Shown: in pieces, positions 1-7,673 of the stretch
Layout: each line of letters begins with the position of its first letter
Numbering within the stretch: position 1 is the stretch's first letter
Origin: Haloparvum alkalitolerans
Lineage (GTDB): Archaea; Halobacteriota; Halobacteria; Halobacteriales; Haloferacaceae
Reading direction: 5' to 3'
Assembly (NCBI RefSeq): GCF_050122995.1
Contig: NZ_JBNLIA010000004.1
Span: 124,001 to 188,000, forward strand
Length of the DNA stretch: 64,000 bases
The notes under the pieces: generated by a model
The model's database searches: none
What the model was told of the DNA's origin: nothing
The model's input: the letters and a program-made list of their open reading frames with translations, nothing else
Made by a program: the position numbers and the translations under genes

Positions 1-182
1 CCGACCGTGTTCTCCTCGGGGTCTTCGGGGATGTACTGCGAGCCGACGCCCGTCACCTCGATGGTGGTGGTCTCGGCCCGCTCGACGGAGACGACGTCGG
101 CCGGGCGCGAGAGCGCGGCCCCGAACACGTCGAAGCCGCTGCCGAGGTTGGCGCTCGTCGCCGGCGCCCGTACCGTGATCAT
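1..182 (-). CDS. thrB: Homoserine kinase, N-terminal part (cut by window start)
   Basis: Only the first ~60 codons are in the window, read from an ATG at 182 downward. The translation opens MITVRAPATSANLGSGFD, the typical N-terminus of archaeal and bacterial homoserine kinases (GHMP kinase superfamily), which phosphorylate homoserine in threonine synthesis. The GHMP ATP-binding glycine loop would lie beyond the window edge and is not seen. Other GHMP kinases share the fold, but the APATSANLGSGFD signature is characteristic of ThrB. The identification rests on this short segment. Confidence 0.85.
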   Translation of the reverse strand, partial: MITVRAPATSANLGSGFDVFGAALSRPADVVSVERAETTTIEVTGVGSQYIPEDPEENTV

Positions 183-237
183 GCAGGTGGGTAACCGCCT
201 GCGGTGAAAAAGGGGCTGGTTCGCGGAACGCTCGCCG

Positions 238-501
238 TCACTCGGACGCGGTCGTCCACAGCAGCGGCCCGATCAGGATCAACGCGATCCCGAGGAGGAC
301 GTACACGGTTGGCAGCAGGGTGAACGGCATGATCATGAAGATGAGCCCGAACAGCGTCACGTTGGCCGCGAGCGCCTCCTGGGACTTCAGCGGTAGCACC
401 CCGAGCGTCGTGACTGCGAACGCCAAGAGCAGTACGTGCCCCACGTGGTAATCCAGCAGGAAACTGTCTATGAGCTGCAGGGGGAGCATTCTTGGTTCCA
501 C
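238..501 (-). CDS. Small membrane protein, two to three TM segments
   Basis: An 87-residue hydrophobic protein. I see likely membrane helices at about residues 18-36, 46-62 and 64-82. No cofactor or catalytic motif is visible. The start could be the ATG at 501 or the one at 489 (MLPLQLIDSF); the second leaves a more typical N-terminus. It lies 55 bp upstream of thrB on the same strand, so the two may be co-transcribed, but nothing links it to threonine synthesis. Function unknown. Confidence 0.6.
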   Translation of the reverse strand: MEPRMLPLQLIDSFLLDYHVGHVLLLAFAVTTLGVLPLKSQEALAANVTLFGLIFMIMPFTLLPTVYVLLGIALILIGPLLWTTASE

Positions 502-684
502 CTGCGGCTGATTCGCGCATTAAAGTTCCGTTTCGGAGGGGAGATGCCGTCGACGCGCTCCGCGAACCGCGACGATCGCTCCATTCGGTATGGTCGTCGC
601 TCTGGTGCCCCGATCACCACACAGTTTTCCGATGCCGATCGTGTCAGAGCGCACTAATTATTAATTCTGATACCCAATCCCACA

Positions 685-693
685 GATATAAGT
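685..693 (+). promoter_or_regulatory. TATA-like box of pilin operon
   Basis: GATATAAGT within an AT-rich block is a good archaeal TATA element. Transcription would start near 715, leaving a leader of about 125 nt before the pilin ATG at 841. That is long for a haloarchaeal mRNA. A closer promoter inside 776-815 is possible but shows no clear TATA box. Confidence 0.45.
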
Positions 694-749
694 CTCGGAG
701 AGGAGTTCCTGCGGCTAGACGCACACGACTCGGTACGAAAGGGGGGCCG

Positions 750-776
750 ACCAGTGGGTTCCGAGAACCCGTTGGT
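750..776 (+). promoter_or_regulatory. 12-bp stem-loop in pilin leader
   Basis: ACCAGTGGGTTC (750-761) can pair along its whole length with GAACCCGTTGGT (765-776), with two G-U pairs as RNA and a 3-nt loop. It lies between the predicted promoter and the first pilin start, so it could be a leader structure affecting stability or translation, or a terminator. Only the pairing is seen; any role is inferred. Confidence 0.45.
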
Positions 777-840
777 CATCTAATAGGTTTGGCTGTTAGA
801 CCTTACCTCTTTCGCTCGGGTTGGTGTGTCCGATACACCA

Positions 841-1302
841 ATGCAACTACGCAACCTACTGTCAGACGATCGGGCGGTGAGTCCGGTTATTGGCGTGATC
901 CTCATGGTCGCCATCACCGTGATTCTCGCCGCCGTGATCGGGACGTTCGTTCTCGGTCTCGGTGACTCGGTGCAGCAGACAAGTCCGTCCGCGAGTTTCG
1001 GCTTCGACTACGGTGACACGCCCGCGGACAACGTGACGATTGCCCACGAGGGCGGCGACTCGATCGACAACTCGACGCTTTCGGTCAACGTGGAGGGGGC
1101 GGATGAAGGAACGTGGCCGGAGGCTGACGGAACGGTAAGCGCCGGGAGTTCGATAACTCTCGGGAGCGATGCTGCGGCAGATATCACGAGCACCCAATTT
1201 GATGCGGGCGCGTGGTCTGGCGAGGAGATACGCATCGTCTGGACTTCCAACGATGGTTCCAGTTCCCAGACTGTGGGGAGCTCCACCGCACCGAGTAACT
1301 AA
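841..1302 (+). CDS. Archaeal type IV pilin, copy 1
   Basis: A pilin of the archaeal DUF1628 type. The short basic N-terminus MQLRNLLSDDR is followed by AVSPVIGVILMVAITVILAAVIGTF; the prepilin peptidase PibD is expected to cut just before AVSP, and the hydrophobic helix (about residues 12-36) forms the pilus core. The rest is a Ser/Thr/Asp-rich beta-type surface domain ending in NDGSSSQTVG. I place the start at ATG 841 rather than GTG 826 because the next pilin aligns residue for residue from that Met. The second pilin starts 2 bp after the stop, so the two form one transcript. Confidence 0.88.
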   Translation: MQLRNLLSDDRAVSPVIGVILMVAITVILAAVIGTFVLGLGDSVQQTSPSASFGFDYGDTPADNVTIAHEGGDSIDNSTLSVNVEGADEGTWPEADGTVSAGSSITLGSDAAADITSTQFDAGAWSGEEIRIVWTSNDGSSSQTVGSSTAPSN

Positions 1303-1304
1303 CG

Positions 1305-1859
1305 ATGGAAATACGTAGCATATTCACGGACGATCGTGCTGTCTCGCCGGTCATTGGGGTCATCCTCATGGTCGCGATTACTGTCATCCTCGCGGCCGTC
1401 ATCGGGACATTCGTGCTCGGGCTCGGCGATTCGCTGCAGACGCAGAGCCCGTCTGTGTCTTTCGCCGGTGATCAGGGAACGACGACGATCAACAACAGCG
1501 GTGGGTCCGACGTTGACGTGACCTCGCTAACCATCTCCCATGAGGGTGGTGACAGTGTTTCCGAGAGTCAGTTGAGCGTAACCGTCAGCGGCAACACCGC
1601 CTATGGCTACAACACCACGAGCGAGGAAGCCGAAGCCGTCTGGAACGGATCGGGCGACGTGCAAGCCGGATCCAGCGTGACGGTCGTCGCATCCAGTTCG
1701 GGATCCGCGAGCGGCCAGTACACCACGAGCGGAGGCGCCATTGACGGAGTAGACACCGGAAGTGCGACCGGTCTCTCCGAGGGTGACACCGCGCGTGTCA
1801 TCTGGACCTCGAACGACGGATCCAGTTCGCAGACGCTGTTCACCCGCGACATCAACTAG
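1305..1859 (+). CDS. Archaeal type IV pilin, copy 2
   Basis: A 184-residue paralogue of the preceding gene. It has the same N-terminus (MEIRSIFTDDR then AVSPVIGVILMVAITVI), the same predicted PibD cleavage site, and a C-terminal WTSNDGSSSQT motif also found in copy 1. The two differ in the middle: this copy has an extra Ser/Gly/Thr-rich stretch of about 40 residues. It probably makes an adhesion or surface pilus subunit, minor or major. No assembly ATPase or membrane platform gene lies nearby, so assembly must depend on a locus elsewhere. Confidence 0.88.
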   Translation: MEIRSIFTDDRAVSPVIGVILMVAITVILAAVIGTFVLGLGDSLQTQSPSVSFAGDQGTTTINNSGGSDVDVTSLTISHEGGDSVSESQLSVTVSGNTAYGYNTTSEEAEAVWNGSGDVQAGSSVTVVASSSGSASGQYTTSGGAIDGVDTGSATGLSEGDTARVIWTSNDGSSSQTLFTRDIN

Positions 1860-1900
1860 CGCGCTATCGAAGCGCGTTCCCCATTATTCACTCATACCGC

Positions 1901-2713
1901 ATGCCAATCACGGCCGCCGCAGTCGCTCGAACATACTCCGCTCGCGAGTATCCCGACCCGTTCCAGAAGGTGCTCGACTACCGGCGCGTCCAGCAGTACG
2001 CGGCCGACCACCCGAACGCCGGCCGCGTCGCGGTCGGGAACGCGCTCGAACTCCCGCCGGGCCGCGTCCGTGGGTGGCTCAACGGCAGCCGGCCGGCTCC
2101 CGTTCGGGGCATCCAGACAGCCCACGCCCACGGATGGATCGACCCCGAACCCGACATGCTGGACTCGCTCGTCGAGCTGCTCGCGCACGTCCTCGCGGGC
2201 GGCTCCATTCCCGCGGAGACGTACCTGCCTACCCTCACGCCCGGCCGCCGCGTCCCGGTCGAGACGCTCGTCGACGCGATCGAGGCCGTCGGGTGTCAGG
2301 CGACGGTCCACCGCCGCGCAGACGACGACCGGCCGCCAAAGGTAACTCCCGCGACTGACGGCGCTATCCTGGGGCGTGTGCTCGTCGCAGCAGGCGCGCC
2401 GGCGGGTCCAAAAACGCAGATGAGCGGTCTCCCGGAAGTAGTGCGGCTCGCGGACGCATCCTCTCGTCGGGCGTTTGCGGAGGTGTACGCCAAACATCGA
2501 GCCGTGAGTTACTCGGAAAAGGACACAACGCGGATCCTCGAAGATCGGTCACAGGCATATCGGCACAGCCTTCGAGACTTGCTCGCGGCCGCCACGGAGG
2601 AATCGGTGACTGTCAACGAATGCGGAATTACCCTCTCTGCGGCCGCATCTCGGGCGCTCGGTGTCGACCGTGAATCGACGAACCGGAGTAGTTCCAAACA
2701 GGCACCGAGATAG
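1901..2713 (+). CDS. Uncharacterised HTH-like protein beside the pilins and tRNA-Ile
   Basis: A 270-residue protein I do not recognise firmly. Residues about 23-65 (KVLDYRRVQQY through VRGWLNGSRPAP) read like a helix-turn-helix in which VGNALELPPGRVRGWLNG is the turn and recognition part. The C-terminal third (TDGAILGRVLVAAGAPAG, then ASSRRAFAEVYAKHR) faintly recalls a helical segment of LAGLIDADG-type homing endonucleases, but no acidic catalytic motif is certain. It may be a DNA-binding regulator or a mobile-element remnant. It starts 41 bp after the pilins on the same strand, and the tRNA-Ile 3' end lies about 300 bp downstream. Confidence 0.5.
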   Translation: MPITAAAVARTYSAREYPDPFQKVLDYRRVQQYAADHPNAGRVAVGNALELPPGRVRGWLNGSRPAPVRGIQTAHAHGWIDPEPDMLDSLVELLAHVLAGGSIPAETYLPTLTPGRRVPVETLVDAIEAVGCQATVHRRADDDRPPKVTPATDGAILGRVLVAAGAPAGPKTQMSGLPEVVRLADASSRRAFAEVYAKHRAVSYSEKDTTRILEDRSQAYRHSLRDLLAAATEESVTVNECGITLSAAASRALGVDRESTNRSSSKQAPR

Positions 2714-2942
2714 CGGATCCGCGTCGAGACTCACCGCCACCGACTCTCGACGCTCGTCCGATACCGCAACCCGATTACGAGGAGTATCTCTGATCATGAC
2801 AGACCCCGCGTTCGGCGGTCGACTGCAGCCGCATCATGCCGCGGCACCTCCGGTAACGAAGATCGCGGTACGCTACCCAGGTGCAGGGTAGAACGAGCAG
2901 GGACACCCCGATATAGTGGGCTCTCAATGCCGTTAGAATACC

Positions 2943-2979
2943 GAAATTGGGTGGCTGGGGAGTTCCCGGCCCCAATTTC
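2943..2979. repeat. Inverted repeat beside tRNA-Ile 3' end
   Basis: GAAATTGGG (2943-2951) and CCCAATTTC (2971-2979) are perfect inverted arms around an inner G-rich/C-rich segment. A second short GC-rich hairpin, CCGGCCGGAAACGGCC, follows at about 2982-2998. The structure lies 30 bp from the tRNA 3' end. It could be a processing or termination structure, or an end of an old insertion. The rest of 2714-3008 holds no convincing gene. Confidence 0.4.
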
Positions 2980-3008
2980 CCCCGGCCGGAAACGGCCAGG
3001 GAAGTAGG

Positions 3009-3082
3009 TGGGCCAACACGGATTTGAACCGTGGACCTCCCGGTTATCAGCCGAGCGCTCAACCTGACTGAGCTATTGGCCC
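3009..3082 (-). tRNA. tRNA-Ile (anticodon GAT)
   Basis: Read on the minus strand from 3082, the sequence starts GGGCCAATAGCTCAG and ends with GGTTCAAATCC and TTGGCCC plus discriminator A. The acceptor stem GGGCCAA/TTGGCCC is perfect. The anticodon loop CTGATAA gives anticodon GAT, for isoleucine AUC/AUU codons. There is no intron and CCA is not encoded. Its 3' end faces the intergenic region beside the HTH-like gene. Confidence 0.95.
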
Positions 3083-3185
3083 AGGTGAGCGCATTCATTC
3101 GTTGCGCGGGTAATCGTTTAAGCGTTTCCTTTCAGCAGCACGCCGTCGTCTGTCGGTTTTCGACGTGGTACCGCTTCGCACGACG

Positions 3186-3827
3186 CTACTCTCGGCGCTC
3201 GTCGTTCCCGTCCTCTACGGTGTAGTCGACGTCTACGACGTCGTCGCCGGCGTCCGTTCGGCCGCCGTTCGCGCTCCCGGTCGGCTCCGCGCTCGCTCCG
3301 TCGGTGCCGTCCTCGGCCCCGTCGGCGGCGGGTCCGGAGCCGCCCGGGCCGGGCGCGTCGGGGCCGGTCGGACCGACTCCCCCGAAGCCGTCGAACTCGT
3401 CGCCATCCGGGAACCCGCCGATCCAGACGTTACCGGTCGCGAAGCCGCCGGTCTGCCTGTCGAGGTACGGGACCACGACGAAGCGCTTGAGCCCGGCGCG
3501 GAGGGGGATGCGCGTCGGCGGCAGCGCGAGCAGGAACCCGAGGGCGTCGGTGACCAGTCCCGGGGTGAGCAGGAACGCGCCGGCCGCGATGAGCATCGCG
3601 CCGTCGAGCAGTTCGTCGGTCGGCGGCTCGCCGCTGGCCGCCTTGCGCTGGATCCGGGCGAGCGTGTGCCGCCCCTCGGCGCGAACGAGCAGGGTGCCGA
3701 GGAGGGCGGTCAGGACGACGAGCGCGACCGTCACCTGCCAGCCGACCGCGTCCGCGACGACGACGAGGAAGAGCGCGTCCGCCAGCGGGATCAACAGAAA
3801 CAGCGCGAACAGGTAGCGCAGGCGCAT
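3186..3827 (-). CDS. fxsA: FxsA family membrane protein
   Basis: A 213-residue protein starting at ATG 3827 (MRLRYLFALFLLIPLADALF). Hydrophobic segments at about residues 4-22, 28-46 and 75-95 surround the loop RAEGRHTLARIQRKAASGEPPTDELLDGAMLIAAGAFLLTPG in pieces, the hallmark order of the FxsA/YggA-like family. Named in E. coli for overproduction relieving phage T7 exclusion, its role in archaea is unknown. The C-terminal 80 residues are an acidic Gly/Pro-rich tail typical of haloarchaea. An in-frame ATG further upstream would add an Arg-rich extension that does not look native. Confidence 0.8.
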   Translation of the reverse strand: MRLRYLFALFLLIPLADALFLVVVADAVGWQVTVALVVLTALLGTLLVRAEGRHTLARIQRKAASGEPPTDELLDGAMLIAAGAFLLTPGLVTDALGFLLALPPTRIPLRAGLKRFVVVPYLDRQTGGFATGNVWIGGFPDGDEFDGFGGVGPTGPDAPGPGGSGPAADGAEDGTDGASAEPTGSANGGRTDAGDDVVDVDYTVEDGNDERRE

Positions 3828-3928
3828 GGCCCGACGTTCCCGCCCGCGGCCCATAGCCCTTTTCGTCGGCCACGGCGTCGGCACGGCCGACCGCCATCGC
3901 TTTGTCGCCCCCGTGCGACCGTCAGCAC

Positions 3929-4630
3929 ATGACGCGAGGCACGCCGACCGATCCCCCCGAGCGCGACCCGCTCCCGCGCTGGCTCGCGCCGCTGCCGGCG
4001 CGCCTGGAGGCGGTCGCGTTGCGGTTCGTCTGGGTCATCGTCGCGATCAACCTCGTCGGGACGGCGTTCGGCTTCTGGTACTACCGGGCGCAGTTCGCGC
4101 GGACGCCGGTCGAGATGTGGGCCTTCGTCCCCGACAGCCCCGGCGCGACGCTGCTGATCGCGCTCGCGCTCGCCGCGTGGGCGGTGGGGAAGCCCAACGA
4201 CACGCTCTCGGCGCTGGCGTTCGTCGGCAACATCAAGCTCGGGCTGTGGACGCCGTACGTGCTCGCCGCGTTCGCGCCGGGCTTTCTCGCGTACACTCAC
4301 CCGGCGATGTACGCGTTCCTGTTCGTGAGCCACGTCGCGATGGCGGTGCAGGCGTTCCTACTCCACCGTATCACGGACTTCCCGCTGAAGGCGGTCGGGA
4401 TTGCGACCGCGTGGTACACGGTCGACCTCCTGATGGACTACTTCGTCCCGCTCGCCGGCTCGGTGACGCACACGGCGGTCCCGTACGCCGGGTCGACGCC
4501 GTGGTGGACCACGACGGTGCTGCAGGTCGCGGCCGCCGGCGCCGTCGTCCTAACGGTCGGTCCGCTGTTTCTGGCGCTGGCGACTCGGGTGCGGAAGGCC
4601 GAACGCCACGCGCTCGGCTGGGGGAGCTAA
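3929..4630 (+). CDS. DUF1405 family integral membrane protein
   Basis: A 233-residue multi-pass protein starting at ATG 3929, which excludes a short upstream in-frame extension. After a proline-rich N-terminus there are about six membrane helices (near residues 32-50, 72-88, 94-112, 115-138, 145-165 and 195-218). The segments INLVGTAFGFWYYR, HPAMYAFLFVSHVAMAV and TAWYTVDLLMDYF are typical of the DUF1405 family of archaea and Bacillus. Its biochemical function is not established. It lies 25 bp upstream of the enolase-like gene and is probably co-transcribed with it. Confidence 0.75.
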   Translation: MTRGTPTDPPERDPLPRWLAPLPARLEAVALRFVWVIVAINLVGTAFGFWYYRAQFARTPVEMWAFVPDSPGATLLIALALAAWAVGKPNDTLSALAFVGNIKLGLWTPYVLAAFAPGFLAYTHPAMYAFLFVSHVAMAVQAFLLHRITDFPLKAVGIATAWYTVDLLMDYFVPLAGSVTHTAVPYAGSTPWWTTTVLQVAAAGAVVLTVGPLFLALATRVRKAERHALGWGS

Positions 4631-4654
4631 GGCGCCCGCGACCGAACGGCGGGT

Positions 4655-5701
4655 ATGTCCCTCTACGACGCGGTCGCGGACCTGCCGCTCCGGATCGAGG
4701 AGGAGTCCCGCGAGCAGCTGCGCGCGGACACGACCAGCGACTTCGAGCGCGTGACCACGGAGGTCGCACTCGCGGGCGACGGCGCGGTCGGGCGCGGCGA
4801 GGACGTGAGCTACGACCCCGCCGACCACGAGGCGCTCGCGGACGCGCCCGCCTTCGGCCTGACCGGCGAGTGGACGGTCGACGAGTTCTCCGCGCACCTC
4901 GCGGACATCGACCTGTTCCCGACGCGCGAGCCGGAGGGCGAGGGACCCCGACACTACCGCCGGTGGGCTTACGAGAGCGCCGCGCTCGACCTGGCGCTCC
5001 GGCAGGCCGACACGGATCTCGGATCGGTGCTCGACCGCGAGGCCGACCCGCTCCGCTTCGTCGTCTCGACGCGGCTCGGCGACCCGCCGACCGCGGACCG
5101 CGTCGAGCGACTGCTCGCGGACGCCCCGGACCGCGAGTTCAAGCTCGATCCGACGCCCGCGTGGACCCAGGACCTGGTCGCCGCGCTCGCGGACACCGAC
5201 GCCGTCCGCGTCGTCGACCTGAAGGGCTGGTACGAGGGAACCGACGTCGACGTGCCCGCCGACCCGGAGCTGTACGAGCTCGTGCTCGAGGCCTTCGGCG
5301 ACGCGGTCGTGGAGGACGCCGCGTTCACCGACGCGACCGCGCCCCTGCTCGAACCGGAGGCGGACCGCCTCGCGTTCGACTACCCCGTCACCGGCCTCGC
5401 GAGCCTCCGGGACCTCCCGGTCGAACCGGGCTGGTGCAACGTGAAGCCCTCGCGGTTCGGCTCCGTGGAGTCGCTGTTCGAGACGGTCGAGTTCTGTCTC
5501 GAGGAGGGAATCCGCCTCTACGGGGGCGGCCAGTTCGAACTCGGCGCCGGCCGCGAGACCGTCCAACTGCTCGCGGCCCTGCTGTACCCCGACGCCCCGA
5601 ACGACGTGGCGCCCGGCGTGTTCAACGACCCCGACGCGACCGGTCCCTACCCGACCAGTCCGCTGGAGATTCCGGATGTCTCGGGTCTCCGGTGGGCTTG
5701 A
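4655..5701 (+). CDS. Enolase-superfamily-like protein
   Basis: A 348-residue protein with the layout of the mandelate racemase/muconate cycloisomerase group. There is an N-terminal cap, then a barrel with strand signatures EFKLDPTPAW, VVDLKGWYEG, FDYPVTGLASL and a late NVKPSRFGSVESLF that resembles the KPSR strand of this superfamily. A glycine-rich YGGGQFELGAGR follows. The Lys and Asp residues at strand ends could be catalytic or metal ligands, but the usual three carboxylates are not all clear, so activity and substrate cannot be assigned. It follows the DUF1405 gene by 24 bp. Haloarchaeal relatives are usually annotated only as enolase-like. Confidence 0.65.
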   Translation: MSLYDAVADLPLRIEEESREQLRADTTSDFERVTTEVALAGDGAVGRGEDVSYDPADHEALADAPAFGLTGEWTVDEFSAHLADIDLFPTREPEGEGPRHYRRWAYESAALDLALRQADTDLGSVLDREADPLRFVVSTRLGDPPTADRVERLLADAPDREFKLDPTPAWTQDLVAALADTDAVRVVDLKGWYEGTDVDVPADPELYELVLEAFGDAVVEDAAFTDATAPLLEPEADRLAFDYPVTGLASLRDLPVEPGWCNVKPSRFGSVESLFETVEFCLEEGIRLYGGGQFELGAGRETVQLLAALLYPDAPNDVAPGVFNDPDATGPYPTSPLEIPDVSGLRWA

Positions 5702-5764
5702 TCGGTCAGCCGTATCGGTGAAAAATCGCGATACTGCGTGTTACAGACCGATCCAGAAACATCA

Positions 5765-6115
5765 CTTTTCTGAAACTCGCGAAGCGGTGCGGTTGCGGTG
5801 CTGTGCTGTCGGCGCGCGCCGCGGCGACCGCTCCGCGTGTCGCCGCGACCGCGCGAGGGAGGCGGTGGCGCGGCCGCATTGCGGTGCGGTTTCGCGGCCG
5901 CGCCACCGCCGAGGCTGGGGAGGTGTGAGGCCTACGGTGCGGTCGCGGGGCGGTGGGTGGGACTGAAAGGGGCAGACGGCTCGGTCCGGCCCCGACGACG
6001 TAAGCACCGCAGCGGGCTGTGCGGAGAGCGAGGAGCGCAGCGAGGCGCGGCCGGTCGAGCCGACTGGGGCTTTCTGGGCGTTGTTGTCGAGCGCAGCAGG
6101 ACCTACAACAGAAAC
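5765..6115 (+). repeat. Dispersed GC-rich structured repeat, copy A
   Basis: No gene is credible in 5702-6257. From about 5765 the DNA matches a second copy at 58075-58600 in the same order: a GCGGCGACCGC...GTGTCGCCGCGACCGCGCGAGG block, a GCGGTTTCGCGGCCGCGCC palindromic block, a GAGGCTGGGGAGGTGTGAGG box, TGGGACTGAAAGGGGCAG, CAAGCACCGCAGCG-like sequence, GAGCGAGGAGCGCAG, and CTGGGGCTTTCTGGG followed by CAGCAGGACC. Short frames here are composition artefacts. I read it as a noncoding dispersed element or a structured RNA; neither function nor transcription is shown. Confidence 0.75.
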
Positions 6116-6257
6116 AGAAAAACCACTGTCTGACAGAAAAACAGGACAACCACCGTACTCCACTAAGTATCGCGCTCTTTCACGCCCCGCGTCGACACCG
6201 CGACGAGTCGCCTCTGGTCACCGAAAGAGGTGAGGGGCGGACCGACGAACAGGGGGT

Positions 6258-6749
6258 ATGCGCCGCGTCCTCGCCGTCGTGCTGGTCCTCCTCGGCGTCG
6301 CCCTGATGGTGAACCCGCTGTACCTCCCGGTCTCCGACGAGGCGGCCGCGGAGCGGTACGTGCACAACGTCGCGCCCGCGGACGGTGCGTTCGGCGAGGA
6401 CGCTCCCGAGGCGGTCGCCTACGAGGACCTCGACCCCGCCGTCCGCGAGGCGTTCGACCGCGCACGCGCGGCCGACGAGAACGTCTGGGCGACGGGGAAC
6501 CCCGACGAGCGCGTCGACACGCTCGCGTACCCGCGGTCGCCGAACGCCACCTCGGGGCTCACCGTCGTCGCCGACGGGGGGACCGAATACGCGCTGTGGA
6601 CCTACACGACGGAACCGGAGCCGCGAACGGTCGTCGCCCAGCGCGTGCTGGTCCAGCCGGGGCTGTTCCTGATCGGGTTCTTCGCGGTCCTCGGCGCGGT
6701 CGCGCTCGCGTTTCCGGGCCGTCTCGGAGACGAGTCGGTCGGGGAGTGA
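6258..6749 (+). CDS. Membrane-anchored protein with extracellular domain
   Basis: A 163-residue protein with a hydrophobic N-terminal segment (about residues 3-20, VLAVVLVLLGVALMVNPL) and a second one near the C-terminus (about 134-154). The roughly 110 residues between them are acidic and hydrophilic and are probably outside the cell. No catalytic motif is seen. It stands alone between the repeat element and an opposing gene. Function unknown; proteins of this shape are common in haloarchaea. Confidence 0.65.
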   Translation: MRRVLAVVLVLLGVALMVNPLYLPVSDEAAAERYVHNVAPADGAFGEDAPEAVAYEDLDPAVREAFDRARAADENVWATGNPDERVDTLAYPRSPNATSGLTVVADGGTEYALWTYTTEPEPRTVVAQRVLVQPGLFLIGFFAVLGAVALAFPGRLGDESVGE

Positions 6750-6809
6750 CCACGCCGCGAAGATGAACGTGTGGGCGACCGCGAGCGAAGCACGTCCCGA
6801 CGCGAACGG

Positions 6810-7511
6810 TCAGTCTGACGCTTTGTCGTCGTCCTCGCCGTCCTCTCCCTCGTCGTCGTCTGACTCGTTCGGGGTGTCGCCCGATCCCTCGCCGGCTCCG
6901 TCGACTTTCTCCTCGACGGTTTCGTCCACCTTCTCCTCGACCGTCTCCTCCACCGTCTCCTCGACGGTTTCGTCCACCTTCTCCTCGACGGTTTCGTCGA
7001 CTTTCTCTTCGACCGTCTCGTCCACCTTCTCTTCGACCGTCTCTTCGACCTCCTCGGTGACCTCGCCGACCTTCTCCTCGACCGTCTCCTCGACCTCTTC
7101 GGTGACCTCGCCGACCTTCTCCTCGACTGCCTCTTCGACGTTCTCGGAGACCTCGTCGACCTTCTTCTCGACCGTCTCCTCGACCTCGTCCGAGACCTCG
7201 CCGACCTTCTCCTCGACCTCCTCGGTGCGCGGGCGCCGGTCGACCCGCTCGTTGACCTCCTCGAGCCGTTCGATGACCGCCTCGACCTCGCGGTTGAGCG
7301 TCTCCTCGACGTTCTCGGTCACCTCTTCGGTCATCCAGTCGGGGTCGAACCGCGCCATCTTCCAGCCCACGTGGATGGCGTAGGACGCGAGCACCCCGAG
7401 CCCGAACGCGACGCCGATCAGCGTCTCGACGTACGCGATCAGGACGACCGCGACGAAGATCATCAGCCCGTACAGCAGGTCGACGATGAAGTCGACGCGG
7501 TTCGGGTTCAT
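6810..7511 (-). CDS. Membrane protein with long Val/Glu coiled-coil repeat tail
   Basis: A 233-residue protein starting at 7511. Two membrane helices (about residues 8-24 and 29-48) are followed by a long tail built almost only of V, E, K, T and D. The tail repeats VEEKVGEVTEEVEET as a 15-residue unit and then shortens to VEEKVDET 8-residue units, ending in an acidic Ser/Asp-rich stretch. Valine spacing is mostly 4 with a 3 once per long unit, which favours a right-handed or hendecad-like coiled coil over a classical heptad. The matching DNA is a set of near-identical tandem repeats, so copy number may vary between strains. Role unknown; perhaps an envelope scaffold. Confidence 0.7.
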   Translation of the reverse strand: MNPNRVDFIVDLLYGLMIFVAVVLIAYVETLIGVAFGLGVLASYAIHVGWKMARFDPDWMTEEVTENVEETLNREVEAVIERLEEVNERVDRRPRTEEVEEKVGEVSDEVEETVEKKVDEVSENVEEAVEEKVGEVTEEVEETVEEKVGEVTEEVEETVEEKVDETVEEKVDETVEEKVDETVEETVEETVEEKVDETVEEKVDGAGEGSGDTPNESDDDEGEDGEDDDKASD

Positions 7512-7642
7512 CGGCCGACCACCACCGCGGGCGGGTCGCGGCTACAGGAATCGTTCATACCGCCAGTTCGTACTCCCCACGGTAATAGCGTCCGCTTCCC
7601 GCGGACCGGAGCGCCTGGGTTCGACTCGCACGCGAGACCGGG

Positions 7643-7651
7643 CGTTTAATT
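7643..7651 (+). promoter_or_regulatory. TATA-like box of PiT-family permease
   Basis: CGTTTAATT is centred about 27 bp upstream of the ATG at 7674, the spacing expected for a leaderless haloarchaeal transcript. No ribosome-binding site is seen before the start, which agrees with this reading. Confidence 0.55.
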
Positions 7652-7673
7652 CTCGTCGCCCCCTGGTTCCGGT

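Larger units (their letters stand above)
502..840. other. Intergenic region between divergent genes; pilin promoter and leader
   Basis: No credible gene was found in these 339 bases. The left part carries promoter sequence for the minus-strand membrane protein. An AT-rich block (about 655-695) contains a TATA-like box for the pilin operon, and a strong stem-loop lies at 750-776. Longer open frames crossing this stretch are out of register with both neighbours and lack a protein-like composition. Confidence 0.6.

Noticed and set aside
826..840. Earlier GTG start for the first pilin
   Set aside because: The paralogue aligns from ATG 841, and the extra residues MSDTP have no counterpart.
5700..6160. 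Short frames within the GC-rich repeat copy A, and similar ones in 57700-58600
   Set aside because: The frames are not shared between the two copies in a protein-like way; indels break frame while DNA boxes are kept, so the DNA or RNA is conserved rather than a protein.
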